A DNA stretch of 14,598 bases from Actinotalea sp. (GTDB lineage Bacteria; Actinomycetota; Actinomycetes; Actinomycetales; Cellulomonadaceae): positions 1-14,598 of the forward strand of contig JACIXM010000493.1 of assembly GCA_014360395.1 (NCBI GenBank), given 5' to 3'. Both the position numbers and the translations under genes were made by a program. This document shows positions 1 to 11,640 of this stretch, piece after piece. Below the pieces are notes generated by a model. The model was not told the origin of the DNA. It did no database searches and worked only from the letters and a program-made list of their open reading frames with translations. Every line of letters starts with the position of its first letter. Positions within the stretch are counted from its first letter, which is position 1.

Positions 1-1048
1 CCGCGCCGACCTCGGGGTCGGTGAAGGTGACACGCGGCAGGGCCCGGTACTGCGCCGGCGGCCCGGGCTCGCCGAGCACGTCCCGGATCACGATGCCCGC
101 CTGGTACATGGCGACGTGGGTGAACGCGCCCTGGCCGGTGACGTCCCCGACCGCCCACACGCCCTCGGTGACGCGGCAGTGCTCGTCCACCGGGACGGTC
201 CGCGCGTCGGCGGGCACACCGACCGTGTCGAGGCCGACGGCGGCCGGGTCCGCGCGCCGTCCGGTCGCCACGAGCAGCCGCTCCGCCCGCACCACGGTCG
301 CGTCCTGGAGGTGGACGGCGACGCCGCCGTCGTCGGGTGCGACGCGGTGCGCGGAGACCCCCGTGCGCACCGTGACGCCCTCGGCGGTCAGCACCTCGGC
401 GAGGATCTCCCCGGCCCGGGGCTCCTCCATGGGCAGCAGGTGGTCCGCGGACTCCACGACGGTCACCTCGACGCCGAACCGGCCCAGGACCTGCGCCAGC
501 TCGCACCCGATCGCCCCGCCGCCGAGGACGACGAGCGAGCGCGGGAGCTCGGCCGCCTCCACCACCTCGTGGTTGGTCCAGAACTCCACCGCGTCGAGGC
601 CGTCGACCGGCGGCACGGCGGGCCGGCTGCCGGTCGCCACGACGATCCGCGCCGTCGCGTACGGCGTCCCGTCGACGTCCACCCGCCCGGGACCCACGAG
701 GCGCCCGGTGCCACGCACGAAGGTCCCGCCCTTCCCGACGAACCGGTCGACCGCCGCCTGGTCGTCCCAGTGGTCGGTCGCCTCCTCGCGGATCCGGCGC
801 GCGACGGACGCCCAGTCCGGGACGACGTGCCCGACGCTCCCGGCGATCCCTTCGACCCGCCGCGCCTCGGCCAGGGCTGACGCGGCGCGGATCATCATCT
901 TGGTCGGGATGCAGCCCCAGTAGGGGCACTCCCCGCCGAGCAGCTCGCGCTCGACGCCCAGGACGCGCAGCCCGCGCTCCGCGAGCGTCCCCGCGACGTG
1001 CTCCCCGCCCGGACCCATCCCGATGACGACGACGTCGAACTGCTCCAT
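1..1048 (-). CDS. FAD-dependent pyridine nucleotide-disulfide oxidoreductase, 3' end cut off by window edge
   Basis: About 349 codons are visible, and the C-terminus lies beyond base 1. The ATG at 1048 puts the FAD-binding GMGPGG motif at residues 10-15, right after MEQFDVVVI, as expected for this fold. A GAGGA ribosome site sits 6 bases upstream. The redox-active disulfide is [13 protein letters not shown], with Cys41 and Cys46. The second dinucleotide-binding motif ([20 protein letters not shown]) and the later FAD contact (WAVGDVTG) follow, and the last visible residues ([12 protein letters not shown]) open the dimerisation domain. This order is that of the dihydrolipoamide dehydrogenase / mercuric reductase / mycothione reductase class. 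The CPYWGC sequence differs from the usual CLNVGC of true lipoamide dehydrogenases, so the substrate is uncertain. The catalytic His-Glu pair would be in the missing part. No dehydrogenase-complex genes are adjacent. It is divergent from the YyaL-type gene, 117 bp apart. Confidence 0.9.
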   Translation of the reverse strand, partial: MEQFDVVVIGMGPGGEHVAGTLAERGLRVLGVERELLGGECPYWGCIPTKMMIRAASALAEARRVEGIAGSVGHVVPDWASVARRIREEATDHWDDQAAVDRFVGKGGTFVRGTGRLVGPGRVDVDGTPYATARIVVATGSRPAVPPVDGLDAVEFWTNHEVVEAAELPRSLVVLGGGAIGCELAQVLGRFGVEVTVVESADHLLPMEEPRAGEILAEVLTAEGVTVRTGVSAHRVAPDDGGVAVHLQDATVVRAERLLVATGRRADPAAVGLDTVGVPADARTVPVDEHCRVTEGVWAVGDVTGQGAFTHVAMYQAGIVIRDVLGEPGPPAQYRALPRVTFTDPEVGA

Positions 1049-1152
1049 GGCTCATCCTCGGACGAGGCGGACGCCGACGCCAAGGGCCCCGGCGGACGGT
1101 GCCCGTCGTCGACTGGACGAGGCTCCGCAGAGGCACGCCGAGAACGGGTGCG

Positions 1153-1158
1153 CCACAG
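1153..1158 (+). promoter_or_regulatory. possible -10 element for a leaderless yyaL transcript
   Basis: CACAGT lies 7 bases before the ATG at 1166. It keeps the A at position 2 and T at position 6 of the actinobacterial TANNNT -10 box. No Shine-Dalgarno sequence is visible before this ATG, so transcription may start at or next to the start codon. The element sits in the palindrome CCACAGTGG (1152-1160). No clear -35 is seen. This is an inference from position and weak consensus only. The rest of the 117-bp divergent gap holds nothing else I can assign. Confidence 0.25.
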
Positions 1159-1165
1159 TGGTCGG

Positions 1166-3280
<2,115 letters not shown>

Positions 3281-3286
3281 GCGGTC

Positions 3287-3301
3287 CCCCGGCGCCCGGG
3301 G
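3287..3301 (+). terminator. GC hairpin after yyaL, possible terminator without T-tract
   Basis: CCCCGG-CGC-CCGGGG forms a perfect 6-bp stem with a 3-base loop starting 7 bases after the yyaL stop. No run of T follows, so it would be a non-canonical terminator of the kind proposed for high-GC actinobacteria. In DNA this GC-rich, a stem of this size can arise by chance. Confidence 0.4.
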
Positions 3302-3327
3302 CCGGTCTCACAGGGGCCGGTCTCACA
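3298..3327 (+). repeat. 15-bp perfect tandem duplication
   Basis: The unit GGGGCCGGTCTCACA occurs twice back to back (3298-3312 and 3313-3327) with no mismatch. It lies between yyaL and the narK promoter region, partly overlapping the right arm of the terminator-like hairpin. The CACAGGG of the repeat junction could also pair with CCCTGTG at 3341-3347. Confidence 0.9.
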
Positions 3328-3355
3328 GAGGTCGGGGGTGCCCTGTGCGGTGACC

Positions 3356-3393
3356 GTTCCCGCGGCGAAACACCCCCGGAACCGCGACCGAAC
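3356..3393 (+). promoter_or_regulatory. putative GlnR operator upstream of the nitrate assimilation operon
   Basis: Four 5-base half-sites are spaced exactly 11 bp apart: GTTCC (3356), GAAAC (3367), GGAAC (3378) and CGAAC (3389), each separated by 6 bases. The published actinobacterial GlnR box is gTnAC-n6-GaAAC repeated. GAAAC matches fully, and the last three half-sites give AC-n9-AC-n9-AC, the pattern described in mycobacteria. GlnR is a known activator of nitrate and nitrite assimilation genes in Streptomyces and mycobacteria, so position and pathway agree. The first and fourth half-sites are degenerate. Activation of narK-nasC-nasB under nitrogen limitation is an inference. Confidence 0.6.
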
Positions 3394-3403
3394 AGCGACT
3401 TCC

Positions 3404-3409
3404 TACCGT
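3404..3409 (+). promoter_or_regulatory. candidate -10 element of the narK-nasC-nasB promoter
   Basis: TACCGT fits TANNNT and lies 10 bp downstream of the GlnR-like array. No good -35 hexamer is present at 16-18 bp, which is what one expects of an activator-dependent promoter. It would give a start near 3416 and a leader of about 49 bases before the narK ATG. Confidence 0.35.
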
Positions 3410-3464
3410 CGGCGGCACGGTCGGCTCCCCGGCCGGCCTCAGCCCGCCGACGCAGGAGGACGCC

Positions 3465-4867
3465 ATGTCCGCTCCGACGCTCGCCACCCCACCCGGCCCC
3501 ACCGACGCCCCGACGGTCGCCCCGGGTCCGCCCGGGACGACGACGACCCCGGACGCCCCCGTCGTGCACCGCCGCCGCGGGCGCTGGATCGACCACTGGG
3601 AGCCGGAGGACCCGCACTTCTGGGAGAACGGCGGCCGCCGCACCGCCCGGCGCAACCTCTCCCCGTCGATCTTCGCGGAGTTCCTCGGGTTCGCGATGTG
3701 GGCGTCGTGGAGCATCGTCGTCCCGCAGCTCGCGTCGGTCGGCTTCACGCTCACGGTGAACCAGCAGTTCTGGCTCATCGCCCTGCCGAGCCTCGTCGGC
3801 GCGACGCTGCGCATCCCGTACACGTTCGCGGTCCCGCTGTTCGGCGGCAGGAACTGGACGATCATCTCCGCGCTGCTGCTCCTGCTGCCCGCCGGCGCCC
3901 TGGCGTTCGTGGTGACGCGGCCGGAGACGTCGTTCGCGACGCTCATGGTCGTGGCGGCCCTCGCCGGGCTGGGCGGGGGCAACTTCGCCTCCTCGATGGC
4001 GAACATCTCGTTCTTCTACCCCGAGCGGGAGAAGGGCAAGGCGCTCGGCCTCAACGCCGCCGGCGGCAACATCGGCACGGCCGCGGTCCAGCTCGCCGTG
4101 CCGATCGTCATCGTCCTCGGCGCCGGCCTGCACCTGGAGCGCGCCGGACTGATGTTCATCCCGCTGGTCCTCGTCGCCGCCGTGTGGGCGTGGCGCCGGA
4201 TGGACAACCTCACCGGCGCCAAGAGCGACTACAAGGCGTTCGGCGCCGCGGTCCGCCACCGGCACACCTGGCTGCTGTCCTTCATCTACATCGGCACCTT
4301 CGGGTCCTTCATCGGGTTCTCCGGCGCCTTCCCGACGCTGCTGAACACCCAGTTCCCGGCCGTCGGCCTGAGCGTCGCGTTCCTCGGCGCCCTGGTCGGC
4401 TCCCTCGCCCGTCCCGCCGGCGGCATGCTCGCGGACCGCCTCGGCGGGGCGCGCGTCACCATCGCCGCGTTCGGCGTCATGGCGCTCGGCACGCTCGGGG
4501 CGATCCTCTCGCTCCGGTCGGCGAGCTTCTGGGGCTTCCTGCTGTCCTTCCTCCTGCTCTTCGTCGCGACCGGGGTCGGCAACGGCTCGGTCTACCGGAT
4601 GATCCCGGCGATCTTCCAGGTGGGCGCGACCGACGCCGACGACGCGGCCCGTCGCCGCAAGGCGGCCGCCGGCTGCATCGGCATCGCCGGGGCCGTGGGG
4701 GCGTTCGGCGGGTTCCTCATCCCGCGCGGCTTCGCGATCTCCAACGACCTCGCCGGGAGCCTGCAGCCGGCGCTGTGGACGTTCATCGGGATGTACGCGG
4801 TCATGGCGGTCGTCACGTGGGCGCTCTACCTGCGCCGGGGAGCCGCCCTGACGACCGCGGGCATCTG

Positions 4868-4868
<1 letters not shown>
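3465..4868 (+). CDS. narK: NarK-family nitrate/nitrite MFS transporter
   Basis: 467 aa. It moves nitrate (or exchanges nitrate and nitrite) across the cytoplasmic membrane. After a Pro/Thr-rich cytoplasmic leader of about 35 residues comes HWEPEDPHFWENGGRRTARRNL and then twelve hydrophobic segments of the major facilitator type. Both nitrate signatures are present: GLGGGNFASSMANISFFYPEREKGKALGLNAAGGNIG, rich in glycine, and GVGNGSVYRMIPAIFQ. Conserved arginines sit in GATLRIPYTF and in SLARPAGGMLADR, at places matching the two substrate-binding arginines of NarK. The ATG at 3465 has a GGAGGA site 4 bases upstream. The stop overlaps the nitrate reductase start (TGATG), so the two are translationally coupled. 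The company of assimilatory enzymes, and the lack of narGHJI, points to nitrate uptake for growth rather than respiration. Confidence 0.95.
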
Positions 4869-7059
<2,191 letters not shown>

Positions 7060-7063
<4 letters not shown>

Positions 7064-8733
7064 GCCCCACGAAGGTCGTCGTCGTCGGCAACGGCATGGT
7101 CGGGTCGCGGTTCGTCGAGGACCTGCTCGACCGGACGGCGGGACCCCGCGGCGCGGGGGTCACCGTCACCGTCCTGGGCGCCGAGGAGCACGAGCCGTAC
7201 AACCGGGTGCTGCTCAGCGACGTCGTCGCGGGCAAGGTCGAGCTCGCGTCGATCACGCTCCCCGCGCCGCGGGACGACCGCCTCGTGGTCCGCCGCGGGG
7301 TCGGGGCGGCGCGGATCGACCGCGCGGCGCGCGTCGTCCACGCCGAGGACGGCTCCGCCCACCGGTACGACGCGCTCGTGCTGGCCACCGGCGCCCGCGC
7401 GCGGGTCCCCGACCTGCCCGGCCTCGCGGCCCGGCGGGCGCACGCCCGCGACGACGCCCTGCCGGCCGGTGTCCACGCCCTGCGCACGCTCGACGACGCC
7501 CGGGAGATCGTCGCCGCCACCCTCAACGCCCGCCGCGCCGTCGTCCTCGGCGGCGGGGTGCTGGGCCTGGAGGCGGCCTGCGGCCTGGCGCGCCGTGGGG
7601 TCGAGGTCACCGTCGTCCACGGCGGCCCGCACCTCATGGAGCGTCAGCTCGACGGCGCCGCGGCCTCGGCGGTCGGGCACGGCCTGGACCGCCTGGGCAT
7701 CGCGCACCGTGTCGCGACCTTCGCCGACGACGTCCTGCTCGACCACGACGGCCGCCTCGCCGGCCTGCGCGTCCGGCCGGCCGACGGGTCACGTCCCGAC
7801 CCCGCGGACGCCGTCCTGCTCGCGGACCTGCTCGTCATGACGGCCGGCACGGTGGCCGAGACGGGGCTCGCGGCCGCCGCCGGCCTCGAGGTGCGCCGGG
7901 GCGTCGTCGTCGGCGAGGACCTGACGACGGCGGACCCGGCCGTGCACGCGATCGGCGACTGCGCCGAGCCGCCGGAGGGCGGCACCGGGCTCATCGCGCA
8001 GGGCTGGGACCAGGCGCGGCGGCTGGCGGTCATGCTGGCCGCGCGCCTCCGGATGCCCGGGGCCGAGGGCGCGTCCGCACCGGCCGGGAGCGTCGCCGCC
8101 ACCGTCCGCGCCGGGGCCGACACCGCCGGTACCGCGCCGCCCACCGGCGGCACGGACCTCGTCCGGGTCAAGGCGCACGGGCTCGACGTCGTGGCGATGG
8201 GCGTGTGCGGACCGGACCGCACCGGCGGACCGGCGGACCGGGGCGCCGTCGGGCGTCGTGCGCTGAGCCTGGCCGACCCCCGGACCGGGCGGCACGTCGA
8301 GGTGGTGGTGGCCGACGGCGTCGTCGTCGGGGCGACGTGCGTGGGCGACCCCCGCACGGCCGCCGACCTCACGACCGCCTACACCCGCCGCACCCCTGTC
8401 CCCGCCGACCCCGCGCACCTCCTCCTCTCCCCGGTGCGCGGGGCGGCGGCCCCCGCCGCCGAGCCCTCCCCCACGCTCATGCCCGACCGGGCGACGGTCT
8501 GCCGGTGCAACGGCGTGACCAAGGGCGACCTCGTCGCGTGCTGGCACGACGGCGCCCGGGACGTGGAGGAGGTGGCCCGCCGGACCCGCGCGACGACCGG
8601 CTGCGGCGGCTGCACCGACGCGGTCTGCGGGCTCGTCGACTGGCTCGCCCGCAGCACCGAGTCCGACCGCCCGCGCGAGACTCCTGCTGCTCTGCCGGCG
8701 GGCGAGCCGGCAGGAAGTCCGATCTCGGCGTGA
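7060..8733 (+). CDS. nasB: NasB-type electron-transfer subunit of assimilatory nitrate reductase (FAD, NADH, BFD [2Fe-2S])
   Basis: 557 aa. It probably takes electrons from NAD(P)H and hands them to NasC. The FAD motif VVVVGNGMVGSRFVEDL is at residues 6-22, the NirB-like EEHEPYNRVLLSDV follows, the NAD motif VVLGGGVLGLEAACGLARRG is near 165, and HAIGDCAE is the second FAD contact. After a variable linker a C-terminal flavoprotein domain precedes a BFD-type [2Fe-2S] module: Cys481, Cys483, Cys515 and Cys518 (C-x-C-x31-C-x2-C). The siroheme and [4Fe-4S] nitrite/sulfite reductase half found in NirB (about 800-850 aa) is missing, so this is not a nitrite reductase. About 20 Pro/Ala/Gly-rich residues trail the BFD module. 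The ATG overlaps the nasC stop by 4 bases, with GAGGAGG 7 bases upstream. Confidence 0.88.
8692..8713 (+). terminator. hairpin within the 3' end of nasB, possible operon terminator
   Basis: CTGCCGGC (8692-8699) and GCCGGCAG (8706-8713) form a perfect 8-bp stem with a 6-base loop, 17 bases before the nasB stop codon. It lies in the poorly conserved tail after the BFD domain. No T-tract follows. It could end or attenuate the nitrate operon transcript, or be a by-product of GC-rich sequence. Confidence 0.35.
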
Positions 8734-8774
8734 GCCGGGGGGCCGTCCGGATGCGGAATCGCCGCGGCGGAGTT

Positions 8775-8780
8775 CACTGT
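8775..8780 (+). promoter_or_regulatory. possible -10 element for the lipoprotein-CDF pair
   Basis: CACTGT ends 5 bases before the ATG at 8786 and no ribosome site is visible there. The arrangement resembles that before yyaL and would give a leaderless or nearly leaderless transcript. A 10-bp palindrome CGCCGCGGCG lies just upstream at 8760-8769. Support is positional only. Confidence 0.2.
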
Positions 8781-8785
8781 GCCTC

Positions 8786-9298
8786 ATGAGGACCCTCCGG
8801 GCCGTGGTCGGACCGGCGCTCGCGTGCGTCCTGGCCGCGACAGCGGGCGGCTGTGCCCTGCTGCCCGACCAGTTCCCCGCCGACCCGGCGGGCACGCTGA
8901 CCCGCGTCGAGGGCGGGTTCCTGCGCGTCGGCGTGGTCCCGAACCCCCCGTGGACGGAGCTGCCCGAGGGCGCCGACGCCGACCCGCTGCAGCCGACCGG
9001 CGTCGAGGTGGACCTGCTCACCGGCTTCGCCGCGACCGTGGACGCCGAGGTGGTCTGGGCGGCCGGCAGCGAGGAGCGGCTCGTGGGCGATCTCGAGGCC
9101 GGCCGCCTCGACGTCGTCATCGGCGGCTTCACCGGCCGCACGCCCTGGTCGGCACAGGCGGCCGTCACGCGGCCGTACGCGAGCGTGCCGGACGAGGCGG
9201 GCGCGGAGGAGCTGCACGTCGTCCTGGCGCCGATGGGCGAGAACGCGTTCCTCGTCGCGCTGGAGCGCTACCTCCTCCAGCAGGAGGTGGCGGGATGA
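8786..9298 (+). CDS. small lipoprotein resembling one lobe of a family 3 solute-binding protein
   Basis: 170 aa. The N-terminus MRTLRAVVGPALACVLAATAGGC is a signal peptide ending in a lipobox-like AGGC, so Cys23 would be lipidated and the protein anchored outside the membrane. Residues 46-131 match the first lobe of SBP_bac_3 proteins: FLRVGVVPNPPW, then TGVEVDLLTGFA, EERLVGDLEAGRLDVVIGGFTGRTPWS and VTRPY. Directly after, HVVLAPMGENAFLVALERYLLQQ resembles the closing segment of the same fold. The middle lobe of about 90-100 residues is absent; typical proteins are 240-280 aa. A clamshell ligand site is therefore unlikely. No ABC permease or ATPase is adjacent. The stop overlaps the start of the CDF transporter by 4 bases, so the two are co-translated, hinting at an external partner for that transporter. 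The ligand is unknown. Confidence 0.75.
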   Translation: MRTLRAVVGPALACVLAATAGGCALLPDQFPADPAGTLTRVEGGFLRVGVVPNPPWTELPEGADADPLQPTGVEVDLLTGFAATVDAEVVWAAGSEERLVGDLEAGRLDVVIGGFTGRTPWSAQAAVTRPYASVPDEAGAEELHVVLAPMGENAFLVALERYLLQQEVAG

Positions 9299-10362
9299 CC
9301 ACCAGCGCGGACGCCGGCGGGCGCCGTGCCGCCGAGACGCACCGCCAGCGGACCCGGTTCGGCCACACCGAGCTGCCCGAGGAGCAGGAGCGGGCGCTGC
9401 GCAGGGCGGTCCGGCTCGCGTGGCTGACGATCGGCTTCCTCCTCACCGCCGTGGTCCTGCTCTACCTCGTGATGGGCAGCTCCCAGGCGATGAAGGCCGC
9501 GTGGGCGGAGGACCTGCTCTCCTTCATCCCGCCGCTGGCGTTCCTCGTCGCGCTGCACCTGACGCGCAAGCCCCCCTCGCCGGACCACCCGTACGGGCAC
9601 CACCGCTCGATCGGGGTGGGCCACCTGGTCGCGGGGACGTCGCTCGTCTTCATGGGCACGTTCCTCGTGTGGGACAGCGCCTCCGGGCTGCTCAAGCAGG
9701 AGCACCCGCCGATCGGCCTCATCGAGATCGGGGGGCAGCAGCTCTGGTCCGGCTGGCTCATGATCGCCGCGCTGGCCTACACGATCGTCCCGCCGGTGCT
9801 GCTGGGACGGGCCAAGATGCCGCTGGCCGAGCAGCTGCACGACCGGGTGCTGCACGCCGACGCCGACATGAACAAGGCCGACTGGATGACGGCCGCCGGC
9901 GGCATCGTGGGCATCCTCGGCGTCGGGCTGGGGCTGTGGTGGGCCGACGCCGCGGCCGCGCTCTTCATCTCCGGCAGCATCCTGCACGACGGCGTGACCA
10001 ACGTGCGGACCGCCGTCACCGCGCTCATGGACGCCCGCGCCCGCACCGTGGACGGCTCCGAGGTCCACCCGCTCGTGGGGCGGGTCGACGAGGAGCTCCG
10101 GGCGCTGCCCTGGGTCCAGGAGGCCGGTTCCCGGGTGCGGGACGAGGGGCACGTGTTCCACGTGGAGGCGTTCGTCGTCCCGGTCGCCGGCATCCCGCCC
10201 GAGCTCGCGCAGCTGCGCGAGGCCCGCGAGGCGGTGTGCGCGCTGGACTGGAAGGTGCAGGACGTCGTCGTCGTGCCGACCGAGCAGCTGCCCGGGGACC
10301 TCCTGCCCGGGGTGGGGGCGCGGCGCGACGAGCAGCCGACCGACGGGCACGACGCCGGCTGA
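9295..10362 (+). CDS. cation diffusion facilitator (CDF) family transporter with divergent TM2 site
   Basis: 355 aa, with an N-terminal tail of about 40 charged residues, six hydrophobic segments between about 41 and 245, and a C-terminal cytoplasmic domain. CDF proteins exchange Zn2+, Fe2+, Mn2+ or similar ions for protons. HPYGHHR at 98-104 is the family's loop motif after TM2, and HADAD (His187, Asp191) in TM5 is the HxxxD half of the transport site. In TM2, however, the usual DxxxD is replaced by EDLLSFIPP (residues 72-80): Glu72/Asp73 remain but the second Asp position is Ser76 or Phe77, followed by two prolines. Metal choice and coupling may therefore differ from YiiP. The ATG at 9295 overlaps the lipoprotein stop, with AGGAGG 6 bases upstream inside that gene. 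The soluble domain includes VFHVEAFVVP. Substrate cannot be assigned. Confidence 0.85.
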   Translation: MTTSADAGGRRAAETHRQRTRFGHTELPEEQERALRRAVRLAWLTIGFLLTAVVLLYLVMGSSQAMKAAWAEDLLSFIPPLAFLVALHLTRKPPSPDHPYGHHRSIGVGHLVAGTSLVFMGTFLVWDSASGLLKQEHPPIGLIEIGGQQLWSGWLMIAALAYTIVPPVLLGRAKMPLAEQLHDRVLHADADMNKADWMTAAGGIVGILGVGLGLWWADAAAALFISGSILHDGVTNVRTAVTALMDARARTVDGSEVHPLVGRVDEELRALPWVQEAGSRVRDEGHVFHVEAFVVPVAGIPPELAQLREAREAVCALDWKVQDVVVVPTEQLPGDLLPGVGARRDEQPTDGHDAG

Positions 10363-10477
10363 CCGGGCGGGAGCGTCGACTCACCCGGGCCGTACGTCCC
10401 CAGCGCTGCGGACCCGGACGCACGACGATGGACGGGCAGGGGCGGGACCGCTCCGTCGACGGCGACGGGGCGGCGGC

Positions 10478-10485
10478 GGAGGAGG
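10478..10485 (+). promoter_or_regulatory. ribosome binding site that decides the GTG start at 10491
   Basis: GGAGGAGG ends 5 bases before GTG 10491. The upstream in-frame ATG at 10428 has no comparable site, and the 21 residues it would add are Gly/Asp/Ala-rich with no domain match. The GTG places the dinucleotide-binding motif at residue 5, as is normal for the family. Confidence 0.75.
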
Positions 10486-10490
10486 TACCC

Positions 10491-11621
10491 GTGGGTGCGC
10501 GCGTCGTCGTCGTGGGAGGCGGGTACGGCGGCTGCGCGGTCGCCCAGCAGCTCGACGCCGTCGCCGACGTCGTCCTCGTCGAGCCGCGCGACGGCTTCGT
10601 GCACACGGTGGGCGCCCTGCGGGCGGCGGTGGACCCCGCCTGGGAGGAGCGGGTCTTCCGGTCCTACGACGGGCTGCTCGAGCACGGCCGCGTCGTCCAC
10701 GACTGGGTCCGCAGCGTCTCGCCCGGTGTCGTCCTGCTGTCGACCACCCAGCGCCTCGAGGCGGACTTCGTCGTGCTCGCCACGGGGACGAGCTACGCGT
10801 TCCCGGCCAAGACCGGGGACCTCACGCGCGACGGCGCGGTCGCGGCGCTGGCCCGCATGCGGGACGACCTCGGCCGCTGCGACAGCGTCCTGGTGGAGGG
10901 CGGCGGACCCGTCGGCCTGGAGCTCGCCGGGGAGCTCGCCCACGCGTTCGAGGACCTCCAGGTCGTCGTCGTGGAGCAGGCCGACCAGGTCCTGCCGGGC
11001 GATGACGTCGAGCCGGCGCTGCGGGAGTCGGTGGTGCGCCAGCTCACCGACCGCGGCGTGGAGCTGGTGACCGGGGCCCCGCTGGTCGCACCCCCGCCGT
11101 ACGAGGTGGGGCGGTACGGGCCGTTCGTCGCCGAGACCGCCGCGGGGGTGCACGTCGGAGCCCAGATGTGGTTCCGCTGCCACGGCGCCCGGCCGCTGAC
11201 GGACTACCTCGACGACGACCTGGTCGCCCTGCGCCGCCGGGACCGGACGGTCCGGGTGACCCGGCACCTGTCGCTCGTCGGCGAGGACCGCCTCTTCGCC
11301 GTCGGGGACATCACCGACATGCCCGAGGACAAGCGCGCGACCGTCGCCCACGCGCACGCGCAGGTCGTCGCGCAGAACATCACGGACCTCATCGGCGGCC
11401 ACGCGCCCTCCGCCTCGCACCGCCCGGCCCGTCGGCGCCTCGTCCTGGCGCTGGGTCCCGACGCCGGCGCGGCCCAGGTCGAGCAGGCCGACGGCGACGT
11501 CGTCGTCCTGGGTCCGAGCCAGACCGTCCGGCTCAAGGCGGACGACGTGGTCCGCACCGACCTGCCGACGCCCGGCCGGGCGGTCGTCCCGGTGGTGCCG
11601 CAGCCGACGACGCGCGCGTGA
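10491..11621 (+). CDS. NDH-2/AIF-like FAD-dependent NAD(P)H oxidoreductase
   Basis: 376 aa from the GTG start (397 if ATG 10428 is used). VGARVVVVGGGYGGCAVAQQL gives the FAD motif at residues 9-14, with Glu31 ending the second strand. FVVLATGTSYAFP and then LVEGGGPVGLELAGEL (136-149) form the NAD(P)H-binding motif, and LFAVGDITDMPEDKRA (269-283) is the second FAD contact. No redox cysteine pair is present. The pattern fits the type II NADH dehydrogenase / apoptosis-inducing-factor-like (AMID, FSP1) group, which reduce quinones. No transmembrane helix is visible, so any membrane contact would be peripheral. It follows the CDF gene by 128 bp with no obvious terminator or promoter between them. 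It is convergent with the MMPL gene, leaving 10 bp. The true electron acceptor is unknown. Confidence 0.82.
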   Translation: MGARVVVVGGGYGGCAVAQQLDAVADVVLVEPRDGFVHTVGALRAAVDPAWEERVFRSYDGLLEHGRVVHDWVRSVSPGVVLLSTTQRLEADFVVLATGTSYAFPAKTGDLTRDGAVAALARMRDDLGRCDSVLVEGGGPVGLELAGELAHAFEDLQVVVVEQADQVLPGDDVEPALRESVVRQLTDRGVELVTGAPLVAPPPYEVGRYGPFVAETAAGVHVGAQMWFRCHGARPLTDYLDDDLVALRRRDRTVRVTRHLSLVGEDRLFAVGDITDMPEDKRATVAHAHAQVVAQNITDLIGGHAPSASHRPARRRLVLALGPDAGAAQVEQADGDVVVLGPSQTVRLKADDVVRTDLPTPGRAVVPVVPQPTTRA

Positions 11622-11626
11622 CGTCC

Positions 11627-11640
11627 GCGGCTCAGGCCGC
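11627..11640. terminator. small hairpin between convergent genes
   Basis: GCGGC-TCAG-GCCGC is a perfect 5-bp stem with a 4-base loop holding the MMPL stop codon, 6 bases past the stop of the opposing flavoprotein gene. A symmetric stem here could serve both strands. There is no T-tract on either side, so this is weakly supported. Confidence 0.25.

Noticed and set aside
21..923. 300-aa plus-strand frame at the left end
   Set aside because: It is the reverse shadow of the disulfide oxidoreductase, whose FAD, NAD and CPYWGC motifs fix the coding strand.
1152..1160. CCACAGTGG palindrome as a shared operator between divergent genes
   Set aside because: Too short to support a claim alone; noted only as overlapping a possible -10 element.
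998..1165. 56-residue N-terminal extension of yyaL
   Set aside because: It overlaps the divergent gene and has no family match; YyaL proteins begin at the [13 protein letters not shown] segment.
3338..4867. In-frame upstream extension of nasC through narK
   Set aside because: The frame is open only by base composition. The [4Fe-4S] motif begins seven residues after ATG 4868, which is the normal N-terminus, and narK is the real gene there.
8760..8769. CGCCGCGGCG palindrome as an operator
   Set aside because: A loop-less all-GC decamer is common by chance in this composition and nothing else supports a binding site.
10428..10490. ATG 10428 as start of the NDH-2/AIF-like gene
   Set aside because: No ribosome site precedes it and the added residues are low complexity; GTG 10491 has GGAGGAGG at 5 bases.
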